Shown: positions 12,625 to 25,191, numbered from the stretch's first letter. The stretch is DNA of 64,000 nt from Tribonema minus (GCA_017506865.1 JAFCMP010000128.1:1-64000), one strand, 5' to 3'. Notes: a model not told the origin generated them from the letters alone. Made by a program: numbers and translations.

Positions 12625-14452
12625 CTAGTCTGCGCTGTGCCCTAGGAGTTTGGATACCGGCGCCGCAACACAGCCCAGCATTCGCGCTCCACGTGTGTAT
12701 GCCATGACGCGCTCCGCCAACTCCCGCGCCAGCGATATGCTCAGCTCAATGTGGATCTGACGCTTAGCTAACCCGGCCTTGCGTAACACATCTGCCTTCC
12801 CCCCCCTGAGCACAGTGCTGAGTGCATTGCCAACTCTTTAACAAAAAGGCTTGTCTGCTTGCCCAGCCGTCCGTACGACTCCTGCACGAATGGCACAAAA
12901 GCCCAAGATGACGTCAAGGTGCCGGTGTGGTGCTTGACCTTCGCGTCCTCCCCCACCCCAGCAGCATAGCCGTCCGTGTTCGAGGCATTTGTTTTGCCTG
13001 TCAGGTACGAGCTCGCTGTGGGCGCGCGCACACTTGTGTCTAGCACTATTCCCTTGTTACGGTATGCACTGCTAAAGTGCAGACACCCTGGGTCAATGAC
13101 TGTGTCCGCCCGATACCCCGGTACCTTGAAGACGCTAGCGTCCTCATTGCGGACAATAGAGACATGGTGCTGTCTCAAGATGCGCTGTAGGCACCGCTTT
13201 TGGGCAGTGTGTGTCGCGTTGTGCCCCCGTATGTGCTGGCTGGGGCAGCTGATCGCATGCGTGGAGGTGGGGCTCACGTCACTGCACCGCCATGGGCACA
13301 CCTCGCCCTGTATGCCCCACCCGTCTATAAAGATCGCAACCATAATCATCGTGGCTGCTGCCATACTGGACATGGGCGCCGCACCCGGGCGGTCATTGGC
13401 AGCGGGTGGCACGCTCATCCACGCCATTGCCCCGGACGCACGCTGGCTGCGCAGCTGCGCCAGGACCCGCGCGCTAGCCTGTTGGCGGCGGCGGCTGGTG
13501 TCACGCAAGTCACCAATAAGTGTAGCCTGCGTCGGCTTGCCCACGGCACCAGCCGAGGCAGCCTCTAGATCCTCCACCAGGCAGTCCTCGTATTGACGTC
13601 GAAGAACATTTGAAAGGCCGGCTTGTAGTCCGTGCGTGAAGTGACCGCGCCGGCGGCGGGGCACTACCTTTCTGCAGATCTCGTCAGCATAGGCCTCCCA
13701 GTCGTCGTCGTCGTCCTCCTGCCCGCCGCTGCAGCTGCTTTCTTCCGCGCTAGTTTGTGTTTTAGCGGGCGTGGAAGAGGCAGCCGCGGCAGCGGCTTGA
13801 GGGCCAGGTACGGTCGCCGCCGCAGCGGCCGCCTCGGCGCCAGGCACAATGCCGTGGGTGTGTGGGGCTGGCTCAGTGGTCCCCGTCTCCGTGACGGCAG
13901 TTGCGGCGTAGATCGCTTGCACCGCAGTGGGGAGCGTCGACGCTGCGGCCGTTGTATCTGCTGCCCACCGTAGCAACGATGCTGGGAGCTGCTCGGCCAC
14001 AGCTGTGCGTGATTTTTCGCCGCCATCAGCTGTCAGCGCTCGCGTAGAGCGTCGCACGGCCTCGATGATTGGCGGCAGTCCCTGGTCCTCGCGTATTGCG
14101 CATGAGTGCTGCGCGAAGTGACTGCGCCGTGTTCGTCAGTGCCGAGCCTCAGGGCCCCTGCTGCCACAGTGGCATGAATTATTGCAGGCCGCAGTGTTGT
14201 GCATGCCTGGGCCGTGTATGCGGCTGGTGCCAGTAGCCCCAAAAGCGGCATGCCCAGACCGCCTCGTCGCTCCGGCAACCGTGACGCCCGCAGTTTGACA
14301 TGTACTGCAGCTTGACATGTACTGACCACTATGGTGTGAGACATGAGTGTGTAGCAGAGAAGATTGGCAATTACTATAGTGACTGGACCGGCATGCCATT
14401 GCACACACACACAGGGTAACAAGTAGGCAGAGCGTAGGCCATGGCAGTGCAC
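12625..14452 (-). mobile_element. Decayed non-LTR retrotransposon (LINE family B), C-terminal half with restriction-like endonuclease
   Basis: Read on the minus strand this is the 3' half of a LINE ORF broken into three frames. Segment 14452-14033 carries SRLPERRGGLGMPLLGL, the counterpart of LPTRHGGLGIT after the RT domain of the intact family A elements. Segment 14057-12768 has an Ala-rich linker, then a C-X3-C-X8-H-X3-C knuckle (CPWRC...THAISC) and a PD-(D/E)XK-like core (RADTVI...GIVLDTSV). Segment 12813-12625 holds a tail with ELSISLARELAERVMAY before a stop. At least two frameshifts separate these pieces, one next to a C8 run near 12800. Spacing of the knuckle matches family A (X8-H-X3-C), but the residues differ widely, so it is a separate, older family. 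The upstream RT catalytic part is not recognisable here, so the copy is 5'-truncated or more decayed. Clear ends and target-site duplications were not found. Confidence 0.75.
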
Positions 14453-14961
14453 TAGCGCAGATTATGACTCTGTACCATGCACATGCCTACACACTGGTTG
14501 TCAGTATTGTTGGAAATTGGAGCACATCAATCATACAATGCAAGCAGTACCATGCCACTGCGCACCCGCATGCCTCTGATGAGAGTGCTCAGTGTTGCCA
14601 TCATCAGCATCGGATTCCTCTGAGCCTGCTGATACAGGCAATACCTGGTTGTCAATCTATGGCATGTGGAGTGGAAAGAGTGCAAGCGGTGTGCATGGCA
14701 CCATACACAGCAGGTGCAGAGCTTTGTATTTGAATGAAGCAGCCCATGTGCCTCATTCCAGTCTCAGTGGCCCAACGCCACGCCTCCTGGTGGGGTCACG
14801 GTGGCACCCCAGCCCCCTGGCCGCCTAACGTCGCAACCATCCCCAACCATCTTGATTTGCTGCCGTCTTCTACCCCCATCTCCTGCTGCAGGTCCTGTTG
14901 GCTGTGACCCTTTATGTTGCTGCTGCTGCTGCAGTGCCTGGCCAAACTGCTGCAACTGCGG
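14453..14961. other. Spacer between LINE remnant and CstF64 gene
   Basis: No independent gene is supported. On the minus strand, just past the CstF64 stop, Gln-rich coding-like sequence continues in another frame (14955-14764). This may be an alternative 3' exon or the 3' UTR. Confidence 0.4.
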
Positions 14962-15218
14962 CTAGCGCTGCTGAGCCTTCCTGAGGCGGGGGTCAAGGCG
15001 AGGGTCACGCCTCTGCTTCGGTGCAAGCGGCGGCTGCTGCTGCTGCTGCTGCTCCTGGTACTGCTGCGGTTGTTGTTGCTGCTGTCCAAACTGCTGTTGG
15101 GGCGGCTGCGCCAGATGCGACTGGGAAGGCGCCTGCAGCGGTGGTGGTTGCGAGCCAAACATGTGATCACTGCTTCCATGGCGATGGTACATCCCCGCAT
15201 CAGAGGTTGCCTGTAGCA

Positions 15219-15270
<52 letters not shown>

Positions 15271-16034
15271 ATATTGTTGTTGCTGCGGCGGCATTGCTGG
15301 CGGCTGCGGTGGCATTGCCGGCGGCTGAGATAGATGCGGAGGCATCTGCGGAGGCTGCGGCTGCATGTGCATTGCAAACTGCGGTGGCAGCTGCGGCGGC
15401 GGCGGTGCGTGCGGGTCAAATACCATGCCAGACCCTGCGCGATTCAGATGCGGCGGCGGAAGCACCGGTGGCTGCGGAAGTAGCAAACCAGGAGGGGCCT
15501 GTGGGGGCCGGAGGTGCTGAGGCACCTGCAGCAGCTGCGGCGGTGGCAGCTGGTGCATATGCGGCGGCAGCGGCGCTTGCGGCGGCGCTGGCGGCTGCAC
15601 GCCAAAACCGCCGTCCTGGCTATTGGCCCTCCCTATTGGAGCCGGGGGCTGCAGCAGCGCAGGCGGTGCACTTGCATACATGACTTCATCTTCGCGCTTC
15701 CGTTTTGGCAACTGAACCTGCTGTGGCGGCATCTGCACTTGCGGCGGCACCTGGGGCGGCAGTGGTGGCGGCACAGGTGCCAGCATCGGCTGCGAGAAGC
15801 TGTTCTGCTGGGTCAGCGGGGGCGGCTGCTGCTGCGACACGCTTGCTCCAGTGCCAAACACAGGAAATTGCGGCTGGGACTCAACAGCGGGGTTGCGATA
15901 GTCCCCACCGGCGCTGCTGACACTGCTGATGCTGTCGCGCTGCTGCGGGTGCTGCTGAGGCGGCAGCAGCGGTGGCGGACGGAGCTGCGATGGATCTGGA
16001 CTCGCCCGGTACTGTTGGGTGTACTGCTGTTGTA

Positions 16035-16090
<56 letters not shown>

Positions 16091-18249
16091 GTCGCCTGCT
16101 GCACCGCCATCTGCTGCTGTCCCATCTCGTACTGCTTCTTCAGCATCTCGTGCTCCCTGAGCAGCTGCTGCTGCCGCAGCTTGCGCTGCTGCTCCAGCGC
16201 CTGCTGGTCCTTGAGCTCCTTATCGCGCTGCGCCGCCTCCGCCTCCGCCTCCCTCTCGCGTTGCGCTGCTGCGTATGCCTTTGCCGCCTCGGCCATCACA
16301 TCAGCTGGCGCTGCGCTGCATGACTGCTTCTCCTGCTGCTTCTGCGGTCGCGATGGCTGCTGCGCAGGTGGCAGCGCGGCTGGTATCTGCGCGACCGGTG
16401 CTGCTGCAGCAGCGGCTGCGGCAGTGGCAGTCCGCTCCTGCGCAGCAGTGGCCGCCGCCGCCGCCGCCGCCACTGCTGCCTCCTGCTCGCTGGCTTGCTG
16501 CATCTGCTGCGGCTCAGGCCCCCGCGCTGCTGCCGCTGGCGCCGTAACCTGCTCCTGCTGCTGCTGCTGCTGCTGCGAGGCCTCAGCGCTCAGCCCCAGC
16601 AGCGCCTCCACCTGTGCCCGCTTCACCATGCCAAGCCGCAGCTGCATGTGCAGCAGGGCGTCCGCGACGCGCGGCCGCGCCGCCAGCAGCCTGCGCGCCC
16701 CCGCGCCGTCTCTCTCTGCAAAGTCTTTCATGGCGGCGACGACGTCGTACATCTGGTGCATGGACAGCGCGGCCACCGCGGTCTGGACGGCGTGCGCGGC
16801 GCTGCTGCCATTGGCGCCGTTGGCGAGCGCGCCGCCAGTTGCTGCTCTCACGCGCAGCTGCGATGGCGGCGACGGGATCGCGGTGACGCATCAGAATGTG
16901 ATGGTACGTCAGTGTATGAAGACCTTCGGTGTGTGCGCGGGAAGAGAGAGCGCATGGGAGCTGCAGCGCCGGTGCCTTGAGTGCAACGAAGTGCAGACCC
17001 ATCGATGGCTGAGATGATTGTGCAAGATGAGACGTGGGTACATTGCAGAGGCTGGAGCAAGAGTCCGGTCATCGATGCGGCGGTGGGCAGGTGCATCATT
17101 CATCGATGCAGTGCTCGTCATGGCGAGGGCACTGACAAGCAGTTACACACCACTTATGAAGGCAGATTGCTGCCCACAGTGGCACGGTCACTGTGGCATC
17201 ATGTTGTACTCCATATTGGCGGTAAATAATTGATGATAAACTCTATGATAAGAAAGCCATGGCCTTTTGCAAACGAAACTGGAAATACTTGCCATTGCAG
17301 ATTGCACAACATGGGCGACGACGGTTGCAGAACAGTTATGAAAGACAACATAGCGGAGACTAAATATGCACACTACAGAGGACGTTCCACATGTTATGCA
17401 GAACATAAGAGTTGCTGGCATCTGCCCAGGCGAGTTGACACCAGGCATGCAGCCAGGTGTCCTTCTGCTGGCAGCGATCACAGAAAGTGGCAGCACGCTG
17501 CTTTTTGCACGTGCTGTGGCTGTGCATTGAGTCGGCAATCGTGGACCTGTCAACTAAGTGCTTTAAACATGAATTACTCAATGCAGTGCTCCATGAGTTG
17601 CAGCGCAAGTGTTGCGCAGTATCTGTGAGTTGTAGCATGTGAGGCACTTGGGTGTGTGTAAGTAGCTGTGCTCAAAGTGCCGCCTTGCAGATAGCGCCAG
17701 GCAGCCATGCAGGGCACTCCCCCCAGCGCGTGCATCTCAGTCAGAAGTGACGATTGTTTGACATCTGAGAAATAATGGCATGGTGGGAAAACATACAAAA
17801 TGATGCATGCCTCACCTTCTTGCCATTGCACGCATATCCATTCAGGTTCCGGATGGCACTCAGTGCAGTATTTGCGTCCCCGAACTCCACAAATGCGTAG
17901 CCTGCGAGCTTGCCGGTTTCATCGTCCACCAGAGTGCGCAGGTTTACCACCGTCCCCACTTCGCCGAAGATTGACTTCAGCTGCTCCTCGCCAATGTCAT
18001 CTGGTACATTGCCGACTGCAAGAAGAGAACGCAGCAGCAAGCACGGCAGCAACTCACTTTCGTGCGCACTGTCGATGTCTCACCTCTAATGACCTGTTGC
18101 AGCATGCAAAACAACACAAGCAGAGCAACAGAGTGCTCCACCAATACGCAGCGAGCAAGGATGGCGAAGGATCTTTGCAACACTGATGCAACAGCAAGAT
18201 CGCGGCCAGCTTACTCACCAAACACCTCGTTTGTGACGAGGGACGCCAT
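14962..18249 (-). CDS. CSTF64: Cleavage stimulation factor subunit 2 (CstF64)
   Basis: CstF64 binds GU-rich elements downstream of poly(A) sites and drives nuclear mRNA 3'-end cleavage. Three exons fit: 18249-18219 (ATG; donor ttg/gtgagt), 18015-17816 (acceptor ttgcag; donor aag/gtgagg) and 16857-14962 (acceptor atcgcag; stop TAG), giving 708 aa. The splice between exons 1 and 2 restores RNP2 (VFVGNVP). RNP1 is LAGYAFVEF, and the RRM spans about residues 7-80, ending across the last splice at GKK/LRV. The CSTF hinge follows at about 108-166 (MHQMYDVVAAMKDF... ADALLHMQLRLGMV), as expected for binding CstF77 or symplekin. The rest is Gln/Pro-rich with two polyQ tracts of about 18-20 residues. 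The C-terminal helix bundle (CSTF_C) is not visible, so either it is lost or an extra 3' exon was missed. The family identity is secure; the tail end is less so. Confidence 0.9.
15206..15272 (-). repeat. (CAG)n microsatellite encoding polyGln in CstF64
   Basis: About 18 uninterrupted CTG units on the plus strand read as Gln codons in exon 3 of CstF64. The tract is pure and so likely length-variable. Confidence 0.9.
16034..16090 (-). repeat. Second (CAG)n microsatellite in CstF64
   Basis: About 19 CTG units on the plus strand encode a second pure polyGln run upstream of the first in the same exon. Confidence 0.9.
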
Positions 18250-18516
18250 GAACCTCCGCAGCCACCGTCTCCCCCCTTCCCCTCTTTCCTCTCTCTCTCT
18301 CTCTCTTCTCTGCCCCCCAACTTCAAACCAAAGTTGAAGCCACTGTTTGTTGTGTGTGAGCTTGAGCGAGCATTGCTGCTGGGCCGCAGCACAGGGCCGG
18401 CTCACGTTGCTCACCGCAGCAGTCAGGAGCAGCCGGGCGCAAAAGGTTGGCAACTGGCGGCAGGAACTGATCGACCAGGCACTACGTTCGATAGCAACTC
18501 GTGGATCTTGGAAGAC
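18250..18516. promoter_or_regulatory. Divergent promoter between CstF64 and CK2 beta
   Basis: The 267 bp between the two start codons must hold both promoters and 5' UTRs. It contains a strong pyrimidine tract with a (TC)n run (about 18271-18318) and no obvious TATA box. The arrangement suggests shared control of two housekeeping nuclear genes; that is inference from spacing alone. Confidence 0.6.
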
Positions 18517-21500
18517 ATGCAAGCCGAACAAGTAGAAAATCAGATAGATGCAGCGGTCGCAGATTTAGAAGCGCGGACGCGGGGACTGACTGTCTCGCCA
18601 GCAGTCAACGGGACCACCGACGCAAGCAGAGGCAAAGGCGCGGCGGCAGAAGCACCGCTAAGTGAGCAAGGGGAAGCAGCAGCGGCGAACGGCGAGGTCA
18701 GCGGCAGCAATGACGATCCCAGCGTGGAGGAGGAGGAGGCCGACGAAGATAGCAGGTGTGTGATGTGCCAACCTGTCCATCACGATCATAGCTCAGTGAA
18801 GATACCTTCTCGGATCGCGAACTCAAATCTTCAGCTCACAGACTCGTTACTGAGGCGCAAATAGTTTGTAAGCACTGGACAGCGCGCTGCCGTGGAGGCA
18901 ATTACTCTCAACACAATGCTCATTAGAGATGAGCAAGGTTTGGCGACTTGAAGATTGGTTTGTGGGTCTTGTAATTGGATCTTTTGCAGCGTGGTGACTA
19001 GTTACCGGCATGCATGTCATCATAATTGTCAATGGATTCAAGCCCAAGGTTCCGCGCCTGCCTTTGAAAGTAGATGCCGTGGGTTTGAGCACCCTTTCAA
19101 GGTGGTGGTGCACGGCAGGCCTTTGATCTGATGCAGTCAGCGCTGGGCTGTCGCATCGCTCAGCATCGGTTTCACATATATGTGAGCAGCGCGCAAGCTC
19201 ATGAACTGTCTACTTAAGGTACAGTGTGCAGAGCAGTGGAGAGGTCCATATTATCATCTGCACCAGGCAAGTATCCCTGTGCAGCGCGCGCTGTTCTGAG
19301 CTGGTGCTGTCACCTCAGAGCCTGCTACTGTCAGCCACTGTGAGCTCTGCTGTCAGGGATTGCAGTCACCAACGATTGAGATTGAGAGGTGGTCTAGCGG
19401 TGGCATATGGCTGCCTTAGCTGATGTGCACCAGAGCTGATAGCCAGCACTGCCCACCAGCTATATGTAGCAGTGATGGTGTCAGGGTGAACATGAGTTTT
19501 GAATGTGCGTTCATGCTCTATGTAATAGAAGACATTCAGGCTCTACTAGCAGACACGTAGACAACAGCATATCCTTAATCGGTGCAATTTTTGCTGTTCT
19601 TTGCAAGTATCAACATGCCTACATCCACCAACGAGTTATCAGCGCTATGTGTTGTATCATGGTCACCTATAATTGAAAGGAACTTATGCATCAACCCTTG
19701 TTGTTTATTGGTATCTGCTTGATGGTGTCTAAGATGAGCTGAGCTTGTTGGTGACCGTAAATCTCAATGCATTGTGATCAGGCATTCCAAGGCCAGCTTT
19801 GCATCGAACCTTTTGTCCAGAGAATACTTGTACATACACGCCACCATGACGTCTCGCGACTCTTCCATGTCAACATCGCTGCGGCGATGCCCTTCGCCAG
19901 CAGCTGTCTGTGTTGTGATTGTAGGCCCTATGCAAGGGCCTGTTGTCATTGTAGATATTTTGGTCGCAGTTTTGTTGCGCACCTTCAACCATGAGTTGTG
20001 CGGCGCCCCTTCCTGATGTCACGCCAACTCATGACTCATGACTCGCCACAACACCAACTTTTTCAAATTGTGGATCAGCTGGATCATGAACCTCATGCCT
20101 CCTTTTCAAACTTGAAATGCCACTTTCGCTTGCCGCTTGCGACGGTACGTAGCAACGATGGCGAATCTTGAATCAGCTGGTTTATATTTTTTCAAGTACA
20201 GTACTGAAAAATGCGTGTGTGTGTATGCATTTGCCGCTCATGACTTGTGACTCCCCCCGAATGTGACTTTGACTCGCTGCAGCAGCGAGGTGTCTGCCTC
20301 TGACGATGACGGGTCATGGATCAGCTGGTTTGTGAGCCTCAGAGGGAACGAGTTCTTCTGTGAAATCGATGAGGACTACATACAGGACGACTTCAATCTC
20401 ACAGGACTCAGGTACCGCGAATTCGAAAAGTCTTTTTAGTACAGAGAGAGCGAATGGCGTAAAGTTGAAGTTCTGAGGTCCTGCCAATCTGTTACGTACT
20501 GTTATGCAACTGTTTTCTGTGGATCCAGCTGTATTGCTGCTGTTGCATTGCTCTGTTTGTAGTCTTCCCGAAGTGTCAAATGTTGGCCTCTTGCACCTCA
20601 GTTTAAAAGTGCTGTTCATGTCAATGGTTCTGCAGCATGCTGAATGTTGTCGTCATGGATGCTTTGTGTGAGACATATTGAATGCATGTTCCCCAAGCAC
20701 GCTCAACGTTCAAGTTGTCTTGAGTCTCATCTCGAGACTCTTCTGCTGGGTCTGGTGGTGGCACACCGGGCCGGCTACACCAGCCGCTAGTGCCATTGAC
20801 TGAATGCATGCCAGTGACGAAAGCCAGTGATTCAGGCAAAAGCTTTGGCCACTGGTAGACCTCAAATGTTTTTGCACTCAGCATTGTTCGTGTTTGCGGT
20901 AGCAGCTGCACCTATGCTGCTGATGACCATCAGATCAGGTACCACAGTTCCAGCCGGACCTTGGCTGGTGTAGACTAGCTCGTGTTGGGCATGATGTACG
21001 CTTTCGCGCTTCTGCCTTGCCTTGCTGAACAAGGTTACCAATACGATTCGTCACTCGTCTGCCTTCTTCACAAATGTCATGACCACTTCTTTTTCATTTT
21101 AGCCCCATGGCCGATGGTGCGTACCAATAGATCGCTCTCAACACACTCTCTGCGTAGCTGGTTCTTCCATTTCGGTACCCTTCGCATTTCGGTACCCTTC
21201 GCCATGCTTACAATTATCACCTTCCGCTGAAACGGTTCTGTACACTGTGCTATTGCAGTTCTACAGTGCCATATTACGAGCACGCACTGGAGCTGATCCT
21301 GGACCTGGAATTTTCCGCGGAAAATGGTCTGACGGACGAGCAGCGGGAGGTGGTGGAAGGAGCCGCAGAAATGCTGTATGGTCTCATACACGCGCGCTTC
21401 ATACTCACCACCAGGGGTATGCAGGTATGTGCGTCACGTACAGTATGTATGTGTGTGTCTATGCATGTACGTCAATGTTCATGTATGCACACGCTGTTGA

Positions 21501-23910
21501 ACAGTGTAATTTTACAGATGTACGTCTGGTTAGAAGATGATCTTATGAATCTGGTCCTGGTAGCACTTTCTGCAATATACATTGGTATTGTTGGTTTGAT
21601 GTAGTTCCGTTTCTGCAGGATTTGGTGGACTTGAGTCTTCAACTTCAAGTAATCCAGCACTCATCACGTTAGTTGTCACCGACGCTGCGGTGCGTGCGTG
21701 CTTCAATGGGTAGGTACGTCAGAGCTGATGTGCGAGGTATGTGCAGACATAGTCAAGTGATCAACTTCAAGTATTCTGGTTCGACGCGTGCTCGCTTTGG
21801 TGGTCACGTGGAGATGATGTGCAGATTCTGCACAGACATGACGTATCGACGTGGTTTGGCAACCAGTCCATTCGCACTCATGGTGACACCAGTGTTTTTT
21901 GCAGCTCATGCTCTATAATCATCCCTAAAGGCAATGAATGCCCATGTGCGCCGTCGAGCATCACCTCGTCGCACATATAGACTTCAAGAGCACGTGACTC
22001 TCCTGGCAACACTCTTGAAGTAGTCTCGAGCCTTTTGAGCAATTCTAGGTATGTGTGTGCTGTGGTGCAGCGTACGCTAATCAATACCCAAGCGTGGCTT
22101 CTGATCTGTGCCCACGCGTCCACTGCCAGGGACCAGAACATGAATGGTTTTGACTTCTGACCAATGCTATTGGTTCGCTGTGACGCTGTTCCCCCACAGC
22201 GTATGCTCCAAAAATACCAAAGCGCAGCTTTTGGGCGGTGCCCCCGGGTTCACTGCCAGGGGCAGAGCGCACTGCCAGTGGGTCTGTCAGATCTGCCGCG
22301 CAGCTGCACCGTGGCCGTCTTCTGCCCAAAGTGCCACGACGTATTCCACCCCAAGTCTGCAAGGTGAGCCGGAGTACGGGAGGGGGAGGGGGGGGGGGGG
22401 GGTAATTCACAATGTACTTCAAAGCAGAAAATTGATGAAGTGCGTTGGTTGCAAACAACTGGCTTCTCAAAACCTCACTTGAAGTGAATGGCTGCTTCTT
22501 CAATACAATACAAGTTTTGCGGCTAACCACACCTTGTCACCTAGAGCTCTACATTATTTGGATTTGTTTCCAGTCTTCAGATGAGTACTCTAAGCTTCCA
22601 TTGTCATGAGTCTTGTTGGAGCTTGAGTGCTGTAGTTGACGACTTTGCAAGTGCTCCTCATGCAATGCAGAGGAGTGGAGCAAGATCATGGCGCATTGTA
22701 ATACTGTCAACTTCACTTTGAAGTAGTGCGCATTGTCGCTGAACACATGTGGTGCGATGCAAAACATACGTTGTCCCTAGCGTGCAGCGCTTGGTTGCAG
22801 GAGTGATTTTCAACGATCATTCACGTTTTAAGACTGCATGACGTACCTGGAGGTGACTTTAGGCCAATCTTGTGGGTTCCCTCCTACGCGTTTGGTGAAA
22901 GACGTCATGCAGACAATCATCTGGTCTGCTTCTGCTGCACATGAGGCTCGTGGCTCTGCCAAGACAACCCTGGACGCTGGCCGTACTCCGCTTCCCTGCG
23001 GCGTGTGCCGTTTGTGTGCATACTGTTTTGTACTTCTGCTGCACACGAGGCTTGTGGCTCTGCCGAGACAGCCATGGCTGCTCACTGTACCTCGCTGCCT
23101 TGCGGTGTGCGTGCCATTGTGTCCACTGCAGACAGGGAGCAGTGGATGGCGCGTATTTTGGCACGTCGTTTCCGCACCTGTTCCTGCTGTTGAATCCAAG
23201 CGCAATACCTGCGCGGTCTACACAGACATACGTGCCGCGCATCTATGGTTTCAAGGTGAGCTTCTGCAACTTCAAGTATGAACGCTTAAAGAAGTCAACA
23301 TGTACAACTCAACATGAGTGCGCACTCCTGCTGCTACATATGCCGCACCTCGCTGTTGTCTTCAGCCTAGAGGTGTTTGCCAGCGCGCTTCTGCACTCTG
23401 TAGTACCTCGCAATGTTGCAAGGTGTCTCTGCGCGCCACTGCCAGCCAAAGGGCATCATCAGCAGCACCTACGAAGAGAGGCTGCTGCAGCAACACATCT
23501 GCGTGCTTTTACAAAACTCTGGAGGCTTTCCAGAGGAACGTGACAGCAGCAGAGAAATCGAGCAGCGTGCGCGGCAGCGCGCAGCAGGGGCAGGCAGCAG
23601 TGCTCAGCACATCCTCTGCACGCATCGCACACCGTACATACGGTCACTCTGCTGCCTCTCACTGTCAAGACTGCTGACCGCTGCCACGCATCACTGTCCG
23701 TCGGCGCAGGTGCACGAGAGCAGCGTGTACCATCGGGCGCGGCAGGAGAAAGCAGCAGCACTCAACAAATCGGGCAAGCGGCGTGAATCTCGAGATTCGG
23801 CGTCGCGGCGCGCGTCAAGAGATTCCACGGGATCCGCGGCGACGGCGGCGGCCGCTGCTGCGGGGGCAGCAGCAGGCGAGGCACAAGCTCTGCCGCAAGG
23901 CCAGAAATAA
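18517..23910 (+). CDS. CKB: Casein kinase II regulatory subunit beta
   Basis: CK2 beta dimerises through a zinc finger and docks the catalytic alpha subunits of protein kinase CK2. Six exons join in phase to 340 aa: 18517-18755, 20283-20411, 21259-21424, 22200-22363, 23132-23255 and 23710-23910 (TAA). Family landmarks are [69 protein letters not shown] and [11 protein letters not shown]. The zinc ligands are Cys192, Cys197, Cys220 and Cys223, with the canonical X4, X22 and X2 spacing. The N-terminal 80 residues are acidic and Glu-rich, longer than in animals but as in plants. The C-terminus has a basic Ser/Arg segment and an Ala run. The chosen start is the first ATG in a natural acidic context; an in-frame ATG at 18334 lies in the promoter and is less likely. 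Introns are 0.45-1.5 kb. Confidence 0.93.
22380..22402 (+). repeat. Poly-G run after the exon-4 donor of CK2 beta
   Basis: A G-rich run starts about 17 bases after the donor at 22364. It is one of many long G or C homopolymers in introns of this window. Confidence 0.7.
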
Positions 23911-24466
23911 GAGCTGCTGCGGCTGGCGCACTTGCCACAACAGCGCCGCTGCCGGAGGCGCGATTTTGTTATCATATTATTACAGCTCAGTAGCGTGCCT
24001 GCGGCTTTGTTTCGCTACCGGAAGACGGCAGGGGGTGTGAGGGGGGGGTGGGGGGGGGGGCATTCATGTCGGCAGTGTAGTAGTGGCACATGCCAAAGCG
24101 CGCGTCTGTGCGTGAAACACACAGTGTCATTGCCGTGAGGCAATTCAGGTGGGCCGCAGCAACTGCGCGCAATGCTTGCGGGCGCCGCACACGCGTCGAG
24201 TTTGCGCAAATGGCACAGTTCAGTTGTCTTCTTGTATTTTCCGAGTCATGGTTCAGTTTGCCTGCACTGTCACCGGGTCTGGCTTCCAGTGTCTTTCGCA
24301 TGTGCTCATGGCTTTCAAGCATTACGTCGGTGCTCTATACATGTACAAGGTCTGCTCTCTGCATGTGTGCCATGCCAGCCACAAGTTTGTCACCATCTGC
24401 CGCACAATTGTCTGCTCACATTGGACTTTCCGAAGAGGCTCACAAGGAGTTGAGTTCATTCGAAAT
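23911..24466. other. CK2 beta 3' flank
   Basis: This holds the 3' UTR of CK2 beta and intergenic sequence, including a G-run (about 24040-24060). I see no further gene. Confidence 0.45.
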
Positions 24467-24476
24467 GATTGTACTT

Positions 24477-24587
24477 TTTAATAATTCTCGCTCAGGGCGC
24501 GAAAAAGCCTAGATGATGGTCTAACTTGATGCTGCTGTACGGAATCTGCATGTCGTGTGACTTCTGAAAGTGTCTCAACGACAACCA
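24477..24587 (-). mobile_element. Family A LINE, 3'-UTR-only truncated copy
   Basis: The minus strand matches the 105-bp 3' UTR of the two full-length family A LINEs, from just after their stop codon (ggttgtcgttg) to the A-rich end, with about 85% identity. It is bounded by a 10-bp direct repeat, gattgtactt, at 24467-24476 and 24588-24597, which is a target-site duplication. In element orientation the duplication reads aagtacaatc. This is a typical severe 5' truncation from incomplete reverse transcription, and older than the two full-length copies. Confidence 0.88.
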
Positions 24588-24597
24588 GATTGTACTT

Positions 24598-25191
24598 CGA
24601 AATGTTACATTTTGAAAACAGCATGAAAGGATGAGCACAGATGGCAGACGAGCAAGAGGGCTGAGAACATGTCGCATTCACACGCGCCTTGCATGTCAAC
24701 ATGGCATTACCATTGCCGCATGCACTTCAAGCATGGCCCAGACAAAGGCCTTGTGCAAATGGGGCTGAACTTAACCATTGCCTCAGATGCTGCGTGTCTC
24801 TGGCTAGTGCTTTTGAGCATGCATGGTTTGGCCCTGAACTAGCAGCCACAAGCCGGGGTTTGCCATGTCGCTGTATGCACCATTGTGGTCGCAGGGTGTC
24901 TTAAGGGCTGCATCATCAGATGCAATTGCTGAGGTGGCGCAGTCTCTGGTGCCCATGTGCTAGCCATGTGCCCATGATCAGCATGAAAGCAGCGCAGGCG
25001 GGATGCACGCGGAATTCAGATACTGGGTAGTGACCGTACCAATCATGCCTGGCCACCAGGGCAATTTCGCAGTGCTCTGCGCTCGATGAGATGGCCAAAG
25101 CTGCCATGCGAACGGCCGACGACAGCCCGCGAGCCATTGTTAATGGTGGTGGTGATGACCAAGCTGCCATGCGAGCAGCTGAAGGCTGTAA
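24598..25191. other. Intergenic, likely 3' flank of the giant minus-strand gene
   Basis: No independent gene is supported. A minus-strand ORF at 25170-24916 directly follows the proposed stop of the giant gene and could be an alternative C-terminal exon, but it shows no domain. Confidence 0.4.

Noticed and set aside
16019-17017. 332-aa Cys-rich plus-strand ORF
   Set aside because: It is the antisense shadow of the CAG-repeat exon of CstF64; polyCys comes from reading CTG repeats in another frame.
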